Position numbers and translations under genes: made by a program. Shown piece after piece: positions 51,584 through 60,417 of a stretch of DNA of 64,000 bases. How positions within the stretch are numbered: the first letter of the stretch is position 1; the number at the start of each line of letters is the position of its first letter. The notes below the pieces were generated by a model that was given only the letters and a program-made list of their open reading frames with translations, did not search any database and was not told the origin of the DNA. The stretch comes from Stentor coeruleus (lineage: Eukaryota; Ciliophora; Heterotrichea; Heterotrichida; Stentoridae). The stretch spans positions 1 to 64,000 of the forward strand of contig MPUH01000307.1 in assembly GCA_001970955.1 (NCBI GenBank), written 5' to 3'.

Positions 51584-52209
51584 TTAAATAAGAGTTTGTT
51601 ACCTTTATAAGTGATATGAAAAAAGTCTAGAAATTTGAAGAATAAAGAATTGAAGGTTTAGGGTGTTAGATTTTTATGTTAATAGTATGAGTTGGATATA
51701 GAAAGGTATTGGGAGTATAAAAGAGATGTTAAAGCTCGAGATGGAGGGAGAGAGATTGACATGAATTTTATAGGTTTTACCCTTTTTGAAAGATTTTAGG
51801 GAATGATAATAGTTTGTTTAGTATGTGATTATTGTAATGAGATTTGTTGAATAATCTGTTAAAAAATAAAATGTTTCCTGAGTATTGATATAAGTTGGGT
51901 TTTTATGTAAAGGATAAGGTAGTCCTAACGTTGATATACAAATTAATATTTTCAGCTTTGGTAAGGGGAAATACCCCAGAGGACATTGAATTTTGTTACT
52001 AAATAGATGCAACAGATGAAATTTATCTTTCTTATTTAAATCTTAAATAAAAACAAAAATACCTAACATATTTGATAAAGTAGTATAGATGAATACTAAA
52101 CTATAACAACTAATAAATAGAAATTCTACATAAATCTACACATTTTATCAATTTTTAATTTTTCAAACTACCAATCTTATACATAACTATTTCCTAAAAT
52201 ATTTTATAA
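51584..52209. other. Intergenic, no gene seen
   Basis: G-rich and C-poor to about 51860, with TTTAGGGTGTTAGA (51657-51670), a telomere-like string. C-containing and G-poor from about 52020. No gene or RNA recognised. Confidence 0.5.
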
Positions 52210-52833
52210 TCATGATTTACATTTATTAGTTAAATCATCTCCAAATTCATCTAAACTACTTCTAAATCTACAAACCATATACATCAAAGCATCTCTTTTC
52301 AAAGGATGCATAGCCACATATTCATCCTGTTCTATTATAGTACTTTTATTCTCCTGACAGTATTTTTCATTTTGTTCTTCAGAGTTAGCCTTAATATTTC
52401 CTTTAAAATGTTGTCTAGAAGGAATCCCAACTCCAATTTTATAATGATTTTGTATCCTAAGCATATGACATAATATCGGATATTGTTCTTCATAGTAAAC
52501 AATATGCATTCTATAGCATAAATGGCCAAGTTTTCCTGTTGCAACAAGATAAGTAACTCGAGGTTTTTGTTTCGGTAAATTTGTTATAAAATTCATTTTC
52601 TTCCATTTGAAGCGTTTTTTAAGACCTTTGACCCTAGGAAACCCAAGATCTCTAAGAGACTGACCTTTGAGATAATATATAAGTCCATGAGATGGGGATG
52701 TATATATAAGAAATGGATGCTCAAAGTAAATTTGAAGGCTTAATTGGCTTATATATTCTTCGTGGAATTTTATCATATGTTCGTATTCAGCACCGTTCAA
52801 CCACCTTTCTGTCCATGGAAACTGAATAATCAT
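52210..52833 (-). CDS. Hypothetical protein
   Basis: 207 residues from ATG 52833 (MIIQFPWTERWLNGAEYEHM). The open frame extends upstream only with a TTG start and no ATG before a stop, so I take this ATG. The protein is rich in aromatic residues, His and Lys, with a strand-like middle (KPRVTYLVATGKLGHLCYRM). No domain is recognised. A hidden upstream exon cannot be excluded. Confidence 0.5.
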   Translation of the reverse strand: MIIQFPWTERWLNGAEYEHMIKFHEEYISQLSLQIYFEHPFLIYTSPSHGLIYYLKGQSLRDLGFPRVKGLKKRFKWKKMNFITNLPKQKPRVTYLVATGKLGHLCYRMHIVYYEEQYPILCHMLRIQNHYKIGVGIPSRQHFKGNIKANSEEQNEKYCQENKSTIIEQDEYVAMHPLKRDALMYMVCRFRSSLDEFGDDLTNKCKS

Positions 52834-53292
52834 TACTAAGCTCAAAAGTGTATCTTTATTATAATAAACAAAATGGTTATAGTTTTTAAGCAAACCTCTT
52901 GAATTTTTAATATGAAATAAGAAAGTATAAAAAATGTGATTTTATAGTAGAAATACTTAAAAATAATAAATGTGTAGCTTAATTATTATTAGTAAAAAAT
53001 GTATTTTGAAATCATTGTTTTGTTATGTAATTATATGTTAAATAATATTTTAATGTTAGTTAGAAATTTTTTTAATATGATTTTACTTCTAAATACATGT
53101 TAAATACTATTGATTACTAGGAAATAATATATAGATTTGTTAGTAAAATTATTCATAATTATGATAAAGATAAAAGATAAAATATTTTTTGTATATAAAA
53201 CTAATAATTATTATCTTTATATACTATACTTAGAAATCTTTGTGAAAAAAAAAAACATATAAACTATAATTTATTACACTATTTACATATAA
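52834..53292. other. Divergent promoter region
   Basis: Very AT-rich, with weak skew. A TATATAAA-like leader precedes ATG 53293. No gene seen. Confidence 0.4.
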
Positions 53293-54696
53293 ATGGAAGA
53301 AAACAAAAGACAAAGGAAAAATGATTTTATTAGCACAGTTGTGTTTAAAAGCATTACCCTATATGCTTCACGTGGATCTTTGTGGTCTAGAACAGGAGTA
53401 GGAAATCGTATTGATTGTGATGCAAGCAATATGACTCCTGTGCTGAAAATAAATAATAGTTTTAAACCTTCTTTGCAGCGGCTATTAAAAGATTCAAGCT
53501 ATATGTTTGATATTGATAGATATATCAAAGCTGTGTCTAATCCATTAAGTCCTTCAGAACTAGAGTTTCAAGATATACAGTTCTTCTCTCGAACAGGGAA
53601 AGATGAAGTGCTTATCCAACTTGTGCATTCTGAAGATATAGAAAAAGAAGTCTTTGATACAATCTTAGATGGGATCATGAATAAAATTGATGACTATGAA
53701 GAAAAAGACCATTTATTGCAATACGACCTTTGTGTGCCACTTATACAGTATTATGAATACAAAAATTCTCTAAAAACTTACTTCCACCTTGTATACCCTT
53801 CAGCATCTTTCTCATTTCAGCAAATTGCTGGAATTAAAATTGTGTCAACTTCTTTAAGCCTTTCTCTGACTAATAAAGAAAAATACACATACAAATTTCA
53901 AACTGGGTATGTAACTATGGACCAAAAAAAGCGCATTTTACCTTTGAAAATTAGTGATAAACATATATTAAAATATCCTCTTGTAGGTGTATGGGCAAGT
54001 GGAATAAGAGGAGATTTATATCAGAATCCGCAAGTATTATGCTCTTTTATTCGTTTTATTGAAAGTCAAACTGTACATGAAAGAATTTCGCCCTGTCCTT
54101 CAACTAATACTTTCCTCTTTGTGTACTTTTCTCCTAAACCGTATTTTTATGAAGTGTCGACTCAGGGCAAATCTTCATGGAAACTTGTATCTAAGCCTAT
54201 GAAAGCGAATTCTGTATATGTTAGGTTTACTGAAGATGATACGTCTCTACTAGCTCACACTGGCCGCACTAAGAAAAACATGACAATTTCCACATCTTCA
54301 AGTGAAGGAAAATATAGTAAAACCCGTACTAGTTTTGAGTCAGATACGACAGAAAAAATGATACTCAAACATAATGTTATGTTAAAAAACTTAGAAAAAC
54401 AGATCAACGACTTGCAAAATGTATTAAGTGAACCAAGATATTCTAATGCTGAAACCAACACAACTTCTGTATTTAATTACAGTAAAGATAGTGCTATGAG
54501 ATTTAGTAATAGAAGACAAAGTGCGGCTGTTAGAGAAACTAGGGAGAGTATGCCTGTGATTAACCCATTGCAAAACTCTTGCAATTATGAGATGAAAAGT
54601 ATGAAATCTGATGCAACTATAGCGGTACCAAGAATTATTTATAAGCCAGATAGTGATAGTGATGATGAGGATTATGAACTTAATTTTATTGCATAA
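53293..54696 (+). CDS. STIL-like centriole-assembly protein
   Basis: This 467-residue protein has a core (about 150-290) resembling the N-terminal domain of STIL, the vertebrate centriole-duplication factor. Key strings are YPLVGVWASGI (228-238), NPQVLCSFIRFI (245-256) and STNTFLFVYFSPKPYFYEV (270-288). STIL has YPLVGIWLSG, a PQVW...RF stretch and FLIVLYS...FYEC in the same order. A short coiled coil (MLKNLEKQINDLQNVL, about 359-374) could be the oligomerising segment of Ana2/SAS-5. The C terminus is acidic. STIL/Ana2 recruits SAS-6 and is a Plk4 substrate. STIL is 1287 residues in human, so this is much shorter. Start ATG 53293. Confidence 0.65.
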   Translation: MEENKRQRKNDFISTVVFKSITLYASRGSLWSRTGVGNRIDCDASNMTPVLKINNSFKPSLQRLLKDSSYMFDIDRYIKAVSNPLSPSELEFQDIQFFSRTGKDEVLIQLVHSEDIEKEVFDTILDGIMNKIDDYEEKDHLLQYDLCVPLIQYYEYKNSLKTYFHLVYPSASFSFQQIAGIKIVSTSLSLSLTNKEKYTYKFQTGYVTMDQKKRILPLKISDKHILKYPLVGVWASGIRGDLYQNPQVLCSFIRFIESQTVHERISPCPSTNTFLFVYFSPKPYFYEVSTQGKSSWKLVSKPMKANSVYVRFTEDDTSLLAHTGRTKKNMTISTSSSEGKYSKTRTSFESDTTEKMILKHNVMLKNLEKQINDLQNVLSEPRYSNAETNTTSVFNYSKDSAMRFSNRRQSAAVRETRESMPVINPLQNSCNYEMKSMKSDATIAVPRIIYKPDSDSDDEDYELNFIA

Positions 54697-55234
54697 TATG
54701 TAAAATTGTATGTTGTAAGAGTATATGGAGAATTTTTATTTTATAGATATGATTGAATGATTTTTTTAGTTTTTTTTTGTGTGATTAATTATTTATTTCG
54801 GTAGATTGTTTTTAGTATGATTTTCTATAGTTTGATGTTATATTTGAAAATTTAAAATATTGTTTTGGAAAGGTAGTAATAGTAGGAAAATGCTTATGGG
54901 TAATACTGATATTGTGAATGATAATGATTTTTTCAATACGCATTTATGCTGTTAGAGTATTTGATATATTTATATCGAATCATAAAATATATTTTTTCTT
55001 TAGATACAAAAATAATCTAAAAATCTACCATCTGATAAAAAAAAATATTTTCTATCATTATCATGACAACTTTTATAATCCTCTCTATATCCTTACCTAT
55101 CTTTTAAAATTATTTTCTACACATCTCAGACATTTTCTAATATCATTTCCTATTTCCAATTATTCCAAGCATCAACTCTACTTCAATATTCATCCAGCCA
55201 TATATAAAACTCAATTAATAATCTAAATAACTAA
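54697..55234. other. Convergent intergenic region
   Basis: G-rich, C-poor to about 54930; C-rich, G-poor from about 55000 to 55230. No gene seen. Confidence 0.55.
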
Positions 55235-55976
55235 CTAAATAGGTAAAAGACTCTCACTACAAGGGCATATCCTCAACGTATACTTAACTATATTGATAAA
55301 CCCAGACTTACCTCCAGGGAACATGCTAAAAATATACCAAAATATCGCAAAAGTTTGTATCCCACAAGCAACAAGTACAAGAATATAGCTTCCAACAACT
55401 CCTGCTGCATATATAGTAAAAAACATTGACCCAAAATNCTTCAATAAAAAACCCTTAAAAAACCTTAAAAAAACCCTTAAAATCCCTAAAAAACCCGTAC
55501 CCCCATCCTAAAACTCCTGCTGCATATATAGTAAAAAACATTGACCCAAAATACAACCCTGAAACAACTGCATTTTCTTTAGAAAACAAAGCTTGTATAT
55601 ACTCCCAAACATTAGATTTCAAATAACTCATAGCAACTTGCATAACCAAACTACCCAATGAAAACAACAGGGCAAATTTCTGTGGGAATACCAAAATCAT
55701 AGGTAAAAAGCTTAATGAAAACACAAATAATAATGCGGAAATTGCACCTAAAATAAAAAAATTCTTAAGTCTAGATGTTCTTTCAGCCGCTGAGCTTATT
55801 ACATTTATTCCAGATGCTCCTTTATTTTTGATACTAGTAGCAATATTACTTAAAAACCCAGTTTGCTCTTTAGTACTATCGCTTTTCCACATTTTTGATA
55901 GCCAACTAGGTTCATTTTGTTTAGAACTCTGGTAGAAAGACAGGTTTTCAAGGACTTGGTTGAAATTGTGTGCCAT
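55235..55976 (-). CDS. SFT2-family vesicle-transport membrane protein (interrupted by assembly join)
   Basis: Reading through the join gives complement(join(55235..55437,55553..55976)), 208 residues. Four membrane helices follow a soluble 75-residue N-terminus. Strings match SFT2/Got1-like proteins: FALLFSLGSLVMQVA, LFSKENAVVSGLYFGSMFFTIYAA, and FAIFWYIFSMFPGGKSG. SFT2 proteins act in endosome/Golgi fusion. The skipped part (55438-55552) is N plus a 73-base odd segment and a repeat of 41 bases; I treat it as an assembly alternative, so the genomic coordinates are composite. The gene lies 16 bases from the START-domain gene on the same strand. Confidence 0.75.
55397..55552. repeat. Duplicated 41-bp flanks around an N
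   Basis: The 41 bases at 55397-55437 recur identically at 55512-55552. Between them are the N (55438) and a 73-base stretch (55439-55511) rich in runs such as AAAAAACCCTTAAAA and CCCTAAAAAACCC. Two versions of the sequence left of the SFT2 gene end seem to be joined. Confidence 0.8.
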
Positions 55977-55992
55977 TTATATCTAAAAATTT

Positions 55993-56622
55993 TTAACTAG
56001 AATTGCGAGCTTTATTCATTACATGGCGAATTTTGTTCACATTCTTGGCTTGACTTTTTCCAAGTTGTTTGACGATAAATCCTGGTAATGAGCCTTTAAG
56101 ATCCACACATACTAAATAAGTCATTTCAGTTGTATTTGCATCAATACGCTTAAGAACAAAGCCTGATGTTACAACTTCAGCTCTAACAACACTTCTCTGC
56201 TCAGGAACATTTGCATTAATGCTTTTAGCTACTACTAAAATCCCATCATCACGATTGATAATCTTAGCAGCAAAAACAAAATCTCTATAGCTTACAGGCC
56301 ATGGTGCTGTAAATCTTTCATATTGTATACGGAAAGTATCACTAAAACTTTTTACAACTGAAGACTCATCAAGCATTCCATCCCAAGATTTCTTTTTAGT
56401 GTAATCCCATATAAATGATGTTATTTCTTCACAAGAAAAATTTAGGATACCCACTGCTCTGATTATCTGCCTACCATCTGGGGTAATTCTTTGACTACCT
56501 CGGACTCCATCATTGTCTCCAATATCTTCCCAACCTTCTTGAGTTGCGATTAGTTCTAAAAGCTGAGATATGCAGCCATCTAGCAAAGCTGTTGCTTGCT
56601 CGAAGTGTTCACCACCTTCCAT
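55993..56622 (-). CDS. START-domain lipid-transfer protein
   Basis: This 209-residue protein is a single START/Bet v1-like domain. Helical start residues are followed by strands with typical strings: SWDGMLDESSVVKSF, APWPVSYRDFVFAAK, VVRAEVVTSGFVLKR and TYLVCVDLKGSLPGFIVKQL, with an amphipathic C-terminal helix. START domains bind a single lipid or sterol; human PCTP/StarD2 and StarD7 have the same PWP...RDF motif. No targeting signal is seen, so it is likely cytosolic. The downstream SFT2 gene begins 16 bases after the stop, yet ATG and frame differ, so two proteins are made. Start ATG 56622. Confidence 0.8.
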   Translation of the reverse strand: MEGGEHFEQATALLDGCISQLLELIATQEGWEDIGDNDGVRGSQRITPDGRQIIRAVGILNFSCEEITSFIWDYTKKKSWDGMLDESSVVKSFSDTFRIQYERFTAPWPVSYRDFVFAAKIINRDDGILVVAKSINANVPEQRSVVRAEVVTSGFVLKRIDANTTEMTYLVCVDLKGSLPGFIVKQLGKSQAKNVNKIRHVMNKARNSS

Positions 56623-56994
56623 TTATAAGCTTAATTAGAATGGGTTAATGGTCTTTTATAGGAGAGATATATGTTTTTAAAAGATAAGTTTTTTTATGGA
56701 TTTAAGTACAATTAAGGTTGTATTTATAGGTCTAAACTATAGATTTATATAATTTTTTTTGAGAAAAGTATATGATTTTAAACAAAGGCAACAAAAGAAC
56801 TAAAATCAAAATTATGATATATTCCAAAATATTATAGCTTTTACATATAATAACAATATCTTATATATTATATAATCAATAGAAAATATTGTATACAATT
56901 TATCAAGAGTTTTTAACTATGTGTTTATATTATATTTAACTTAAAAAATATTGAATATTGCAAAATGTCTAATAAAATTAACTAACTAATTCTT
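56623..56994. other. Intergenic, no gene seen
   Basis: AT-rich; slightly G-rich at first, then A/T/C-rich near 56820-56990. No ORF or RNA recognised. Confidence 0.45.
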
Positions 56995-58347
56995 TTAATC
57001 ACATAAAACCCCATTCATAATCACCGAGAACAAATTCGTCCTACCATCTATTTTGCATAACTTACTTGATGTATACTTCCCAGTTTTATTATTATACATC
57101 CCTAAAATGAAATACAAACTATTTTGATAAACAGTTGAATGACCAAGCATAAACATTTCCCTAATAGGAATTTCATGAATATACTCATTATGATCTTCAC
57201 CAATAATCATTAATTTGCGATCAAAAATAACAAATAATTTCTCGTTAAAAAAAAATATCGTTTTATAACTTTCTTCTAAATTATCAGAAAAAGATACATA
57301 AAGATTTTCATCTGGATTATATTGAAAAATTTCAGTTCCTGGGCAACCAGAAACATAAATAAAAGAATTAGCTAGTGCTGATGAACAATATCCCATTGAT
57401 TGAGGAAGATCTGCTGCATCCATCCACATTTTTGATAACAGGACAAATTTATGCACTGATGCTTTAGTTTCTGATAATTTATTAAATCCTCCAAAGAAGT
57501 AAACTTTACCATTATATAAAATTCCATTACCTAAATCTGATTTTTTTGGTCCTTTTGTCACATATGCTAATGTATTAAAAGAAGTATTTATCAAATAAGT
57601 ATATTCGCTCATGGTAAAATTTTTTGTTTGAATATTAAATTGTTTAGCACCTCCATGGATTAAAAGAAGTTCACTGTTGATTCTACACCAGCCACTTGCA
57701 TAAGGGAAATTATCAGTCTTTAGGATTTCAACTTCTGTAATACTTCTATAAATCACATCTAATTTTATTAAGTTTTTAGTATGGGGGCATTGGATGTTCA
57801 TAATTTTAGATTGTTCATTTTCTTCATTTTCTTCATTGAAATTAGTAAAAATAGCACTTTTTGCTTGATCTTCGTTATCAAATAGCCTATAATTTTCCCA
57901 CCCATATGCTATTTTACTAGGATTTGAAATAAGTTTAGATATCGTTATTTCAGCTTTACTTGCATTTTCTAGTACAGAAATCTTTTGAGATTTCTTACTC
58001 ATTTTACGTACATCTAGTATTTTCATCTTAAATTCTGTAAGCTCATTTAAAAGATTTTTGTAATTTTGCTTTATCCCGTTTAATAAACTTGTGCATGCTG
58101 ATGTTAGAAAACTAATTGATTTATCAACTTTTTTTTCATGTGATAGGCAAAGAGATATTAAATTTTTTTCATCCGAGGCAGAAATTTCTGAGTATATTTT
58201 TTGACATTTATGCTTGTCTTGAGGCTTGTCTTGAGGCTTGTCATAATGAGCATGGACTTCACAAGCTAAAAAATATGGTGATTGACACATGCAAATTGCT
58301 ACAGCTTTTCTTAAACATGAAGAAACATCACACTTGTATTCAGTCAT
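56995..58347 (-). CDS. Kelch-repeat protein with N-terminal Cys/His region
   Basis: 450 residues. The first 50 hold a Cys/His set (C6, C11, C19, C21, C29, H32, H34, H46, C48) resembling a B-box-type zinc fold. A helical coiled coil follows (60-150). Kelch blades occupy about 215-445: ASGWCRINSELLLIHGGAK, GKVYFFGGFNKLSET, YCSSALANSFIYVSG and SLYFILGMYNNKTG. A small repeat DKPQDKPQDK sits at 36-45. The layout matches TRIM-like Kelch proteins, but no RING is present. Ligand unknown. A decayed copy lies immediately upstream at 58450-59470. Start ATG 58347. Confidence 0.75.
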   Translation of the reverse strand: MTEYKCDVSSCLRKAVAICMCQSPYFLACEVHAHYDKPQDKPQDKHKCQKIYSEISASDEKNLISLCLSHEKKVDKSISFLTSACTSLLNGIKQNYKNLLNELTEFKMKILDVRKMSKKSQKISVLENASKAEITISKLISNPSKIAYGWENYRLFDNEDQAKSAIFTNFNEENEENEQSKIMNIQCPHTKNLIKLDVIYRSITEVEILKTDNFPYASGWCRINSELLLIHGGAKQFNIQTKNFTMSEYTYLINTSFNTLAYVTKGPKKSDLGNGILYNGKVYFFGGFNKLSETKASVHKFVLLSKMWMDAADLPQSMGYCSSALANSFIYVSGCPGTEIFQYNPDENLYVSFSDNLEESYKTIFFFNEKLFVIFDRKLMIIGEDHNEYIHEIPIREMFMLGHSTVYQNSLYFILGMYNNKTGKYTSSKLCKIDGRTNLFSVIMNGVLCD

Positions 58348-58449
58348 TTTGTCTATAAATTATTTTCCATTTTTGTATTAAAATATCTAATATAAGAGTT
58401 AAATGCTTATTGTAATCTTTTATTTATATACTAAATTACAATTTAATTC

Positions 58450-59470
58450 GTGATAACTGTAAAATCATTAGTTTCTCTATCTATTTTACATAGTTTACTT
58501 GATATAAATTTCCTAGTTGTATAGTTATATTTCCCTAAAATATATAGAATTTTCATGGCAATATGGCCAAGTATAAACATGCTAGAGATTTCAATAGGAA
58601 TATCGACGACAAAACTGTTTTCATATATAACTTTAAGAACTTTATTAAGAATAATGTAAATTTATTCTTGAAAGCAAAAATAGTTTTATATGTTTCTACA
58701 CAATCTATAACAGATTAATATGTATTTACTTCTGGACTATATTGGAGTATTTCACTTGATAGACTGGCTTGCTTTGTAAATAAAACTACCTGTTATATAA
58801 ATATAAGAATTAGCTAGAGTTTATGTATAATATCCCATCGGTTGAGGAAGATTTGCTATATTTCCCTATTCTCTTGATGATAAGGAGAATTTATACGCTG
58901 ATCTTAGATTTTCGATGATTTATTAAATCCTCCAAAAAAGTAAACTTTCCCATTGCATAAAGTTCCGTTGCCTAAATCTGATTTTTTTGGTCCTTTAGCT
59001 ATATTTGATAATGTATTAATATTAGTATTTATCAAATAAGCTTATTCGTTTATAGTAAAAACTTTTTTTTTGATTATTAAATCTTGTAGCCCCACCATGG
59101 ATTAGAAGGAGATCATTATTAATTCTACACCAACCACTAACGTAAGGGAAATTATCAGTTTCTAATATTTCAACTTCTGTAATCTCTCCATCAATCACAT
59201 CTAATTTAATTAGATTTTTATTATGAGGATGTTGGATGTTTATTATTTTAGATTGATTTTTTTTCATTTAAATTAGCTAAAAGTTCAGTTTTTGCTTGAT
59301 CTTCATTATCAAATAGTCTGTATTTTCCCCATTAATAGATTTTCCTTCAGGGTTTTAAATATAATTGAATATTAGTTTTTCAGGCTTATTTGTTTCTTCT
59401 AGTGGAGAGATCTTTTAAGATTTTTTATTCAATATACATACATCTTATATTTTTATATCAAAATTATATA
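58450..59470 (-). pseudogene. Decayed tandem copy of the Kelch gene
   Basis: The region retains colinear similarity to 57000-58025 of the neighbouring Kelch gene, from its C-terminal end to about codon 110. One piece is clearly readable at 59022-59267: SKIINIQHPHNKNLIKL and SGWCRINNDLLLIHGG match the intact SKIMNIQCPHTKNLIKL and SGWCRINSELLLIHGG. Elsewhere stops and length changes break the frame, and the region matching the N-terminal Cys/His part is missing. This is a host-gene duplicate that decayed in place. Confidence 0.8.
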
Positions 59471-59718
59471 TTCACTATTTATCATAAAAACTGTTAATTT
59501 CATTAAGTATTTTAGGTGCTAAGCCAATTGTAAAATCAGTAAATTTGCCAAATAAAATAAAGGAATGATTAAAAGTCATATTTTATAGAATCATAAGAAA
59601 GTATGCATATTTTTCAGGAAATCTTAAAAACTTAAGAAAAATCAGTTTATAAGTTCTATAATAAATTCATTAAAAAGAGAAAAATACACAAATCAAATAG
59701 CGTATAAGATTTATAAAT
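59471..59718. other. Short spacer
   Basis: AT-rich sequence between the pseudogene and the 83-residue gene, with no recognised feature other than the AT-rich leader before ATG 59719. Confidence 0.4.
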
Positions 59719-59970
59719 ATGGAGTGCTTAGAAGAACTTTTAGAAGGTAAAGCTGAAGCTTTAGATATCCCAATTGATGCGATGAAAGAATTTGTTGAGA
59801 AATTCAATTCAGAAATATCAAGCAAGTATCCAAACTGTGAAATAGAAGCTGATATCAATGATTTAGAACGAGCCCATGATACTATTTCAATGAAATGGAA
59901 AGCGAGAGATGCTTCAGGTGTTTTGTCTTATGATATTTTGGCAAATAAATTTACTTTGACTATTAATTAA
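59719..59970 (+). CDS. Small acidic hypothetical protein
   Basis: This 83-residue protein starts MECLEELLEGKAEALDIPID after an AT-rich leader typical here. It looks like a compact alpha/beta fold: helix (residues 3-13, 19-30), strand-rich C-terminal half (SMKWKARDASGVLSYDILA then KFTLTIN). No family recognised. The reverse-strand frame over the same bases lacks coding character, so I prefer the plus strand. Confidence 0.5.
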   Translation: MECLEELLEGKAEALDIPIDAMKEFVEKFNSEISSKYPNCEIEADINDLERAHDTISMKWKARDASGVLSYDILANKFTLTIN

Positions 59971-60417
59971 TTTCCTTGGGTTATTTTTTATAATAATCAT
60001 GATTTAGAAGCTGAGGTAATTTGGTTTTCTAGATTTCCTAATATCTTTTTAAAAAGTTTTTAACTATGAATATAATAAGATATTGAATCACATATAATTA
60101 TCTAACAAAAGTCTATGATGGTTTTATTGTTGTTTGAATTCTAACTGGAATTTAGGTAAAATTGTATTGTGTAGCTTATAATTTGTATTTACTAATTTCC
60201 ATATCTTGTAAAAATTATATATTATTTATAATATCACTTCTATGTGCTTAGAGATTTATAATTACTATAAGTTTTATCTCAGAACTATACTTATTTTATA
60301 TGAAAACTACATAATCATCTTCATAAATCTAACACTAATTTTAATCAATCAAACCTAAAATCATTATTACAGAATCTGCACATTAATGAATAAACTTAAA
60401 TAACATTGCTTCAAAAT
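59971..60417. other. Convergent intergenic region
   Basis: G-containing at first (59980-60150), then C-rich and G-poor from about 60270 to 60417. No gene seen. Confidence 0.5.

Noticed and set aside
55976-56000. START-SFT2 fusion gene through a 15-nt intron
   Set aside because: Removing GTTAAAAATTTTTAG leaves the two frames out of register.
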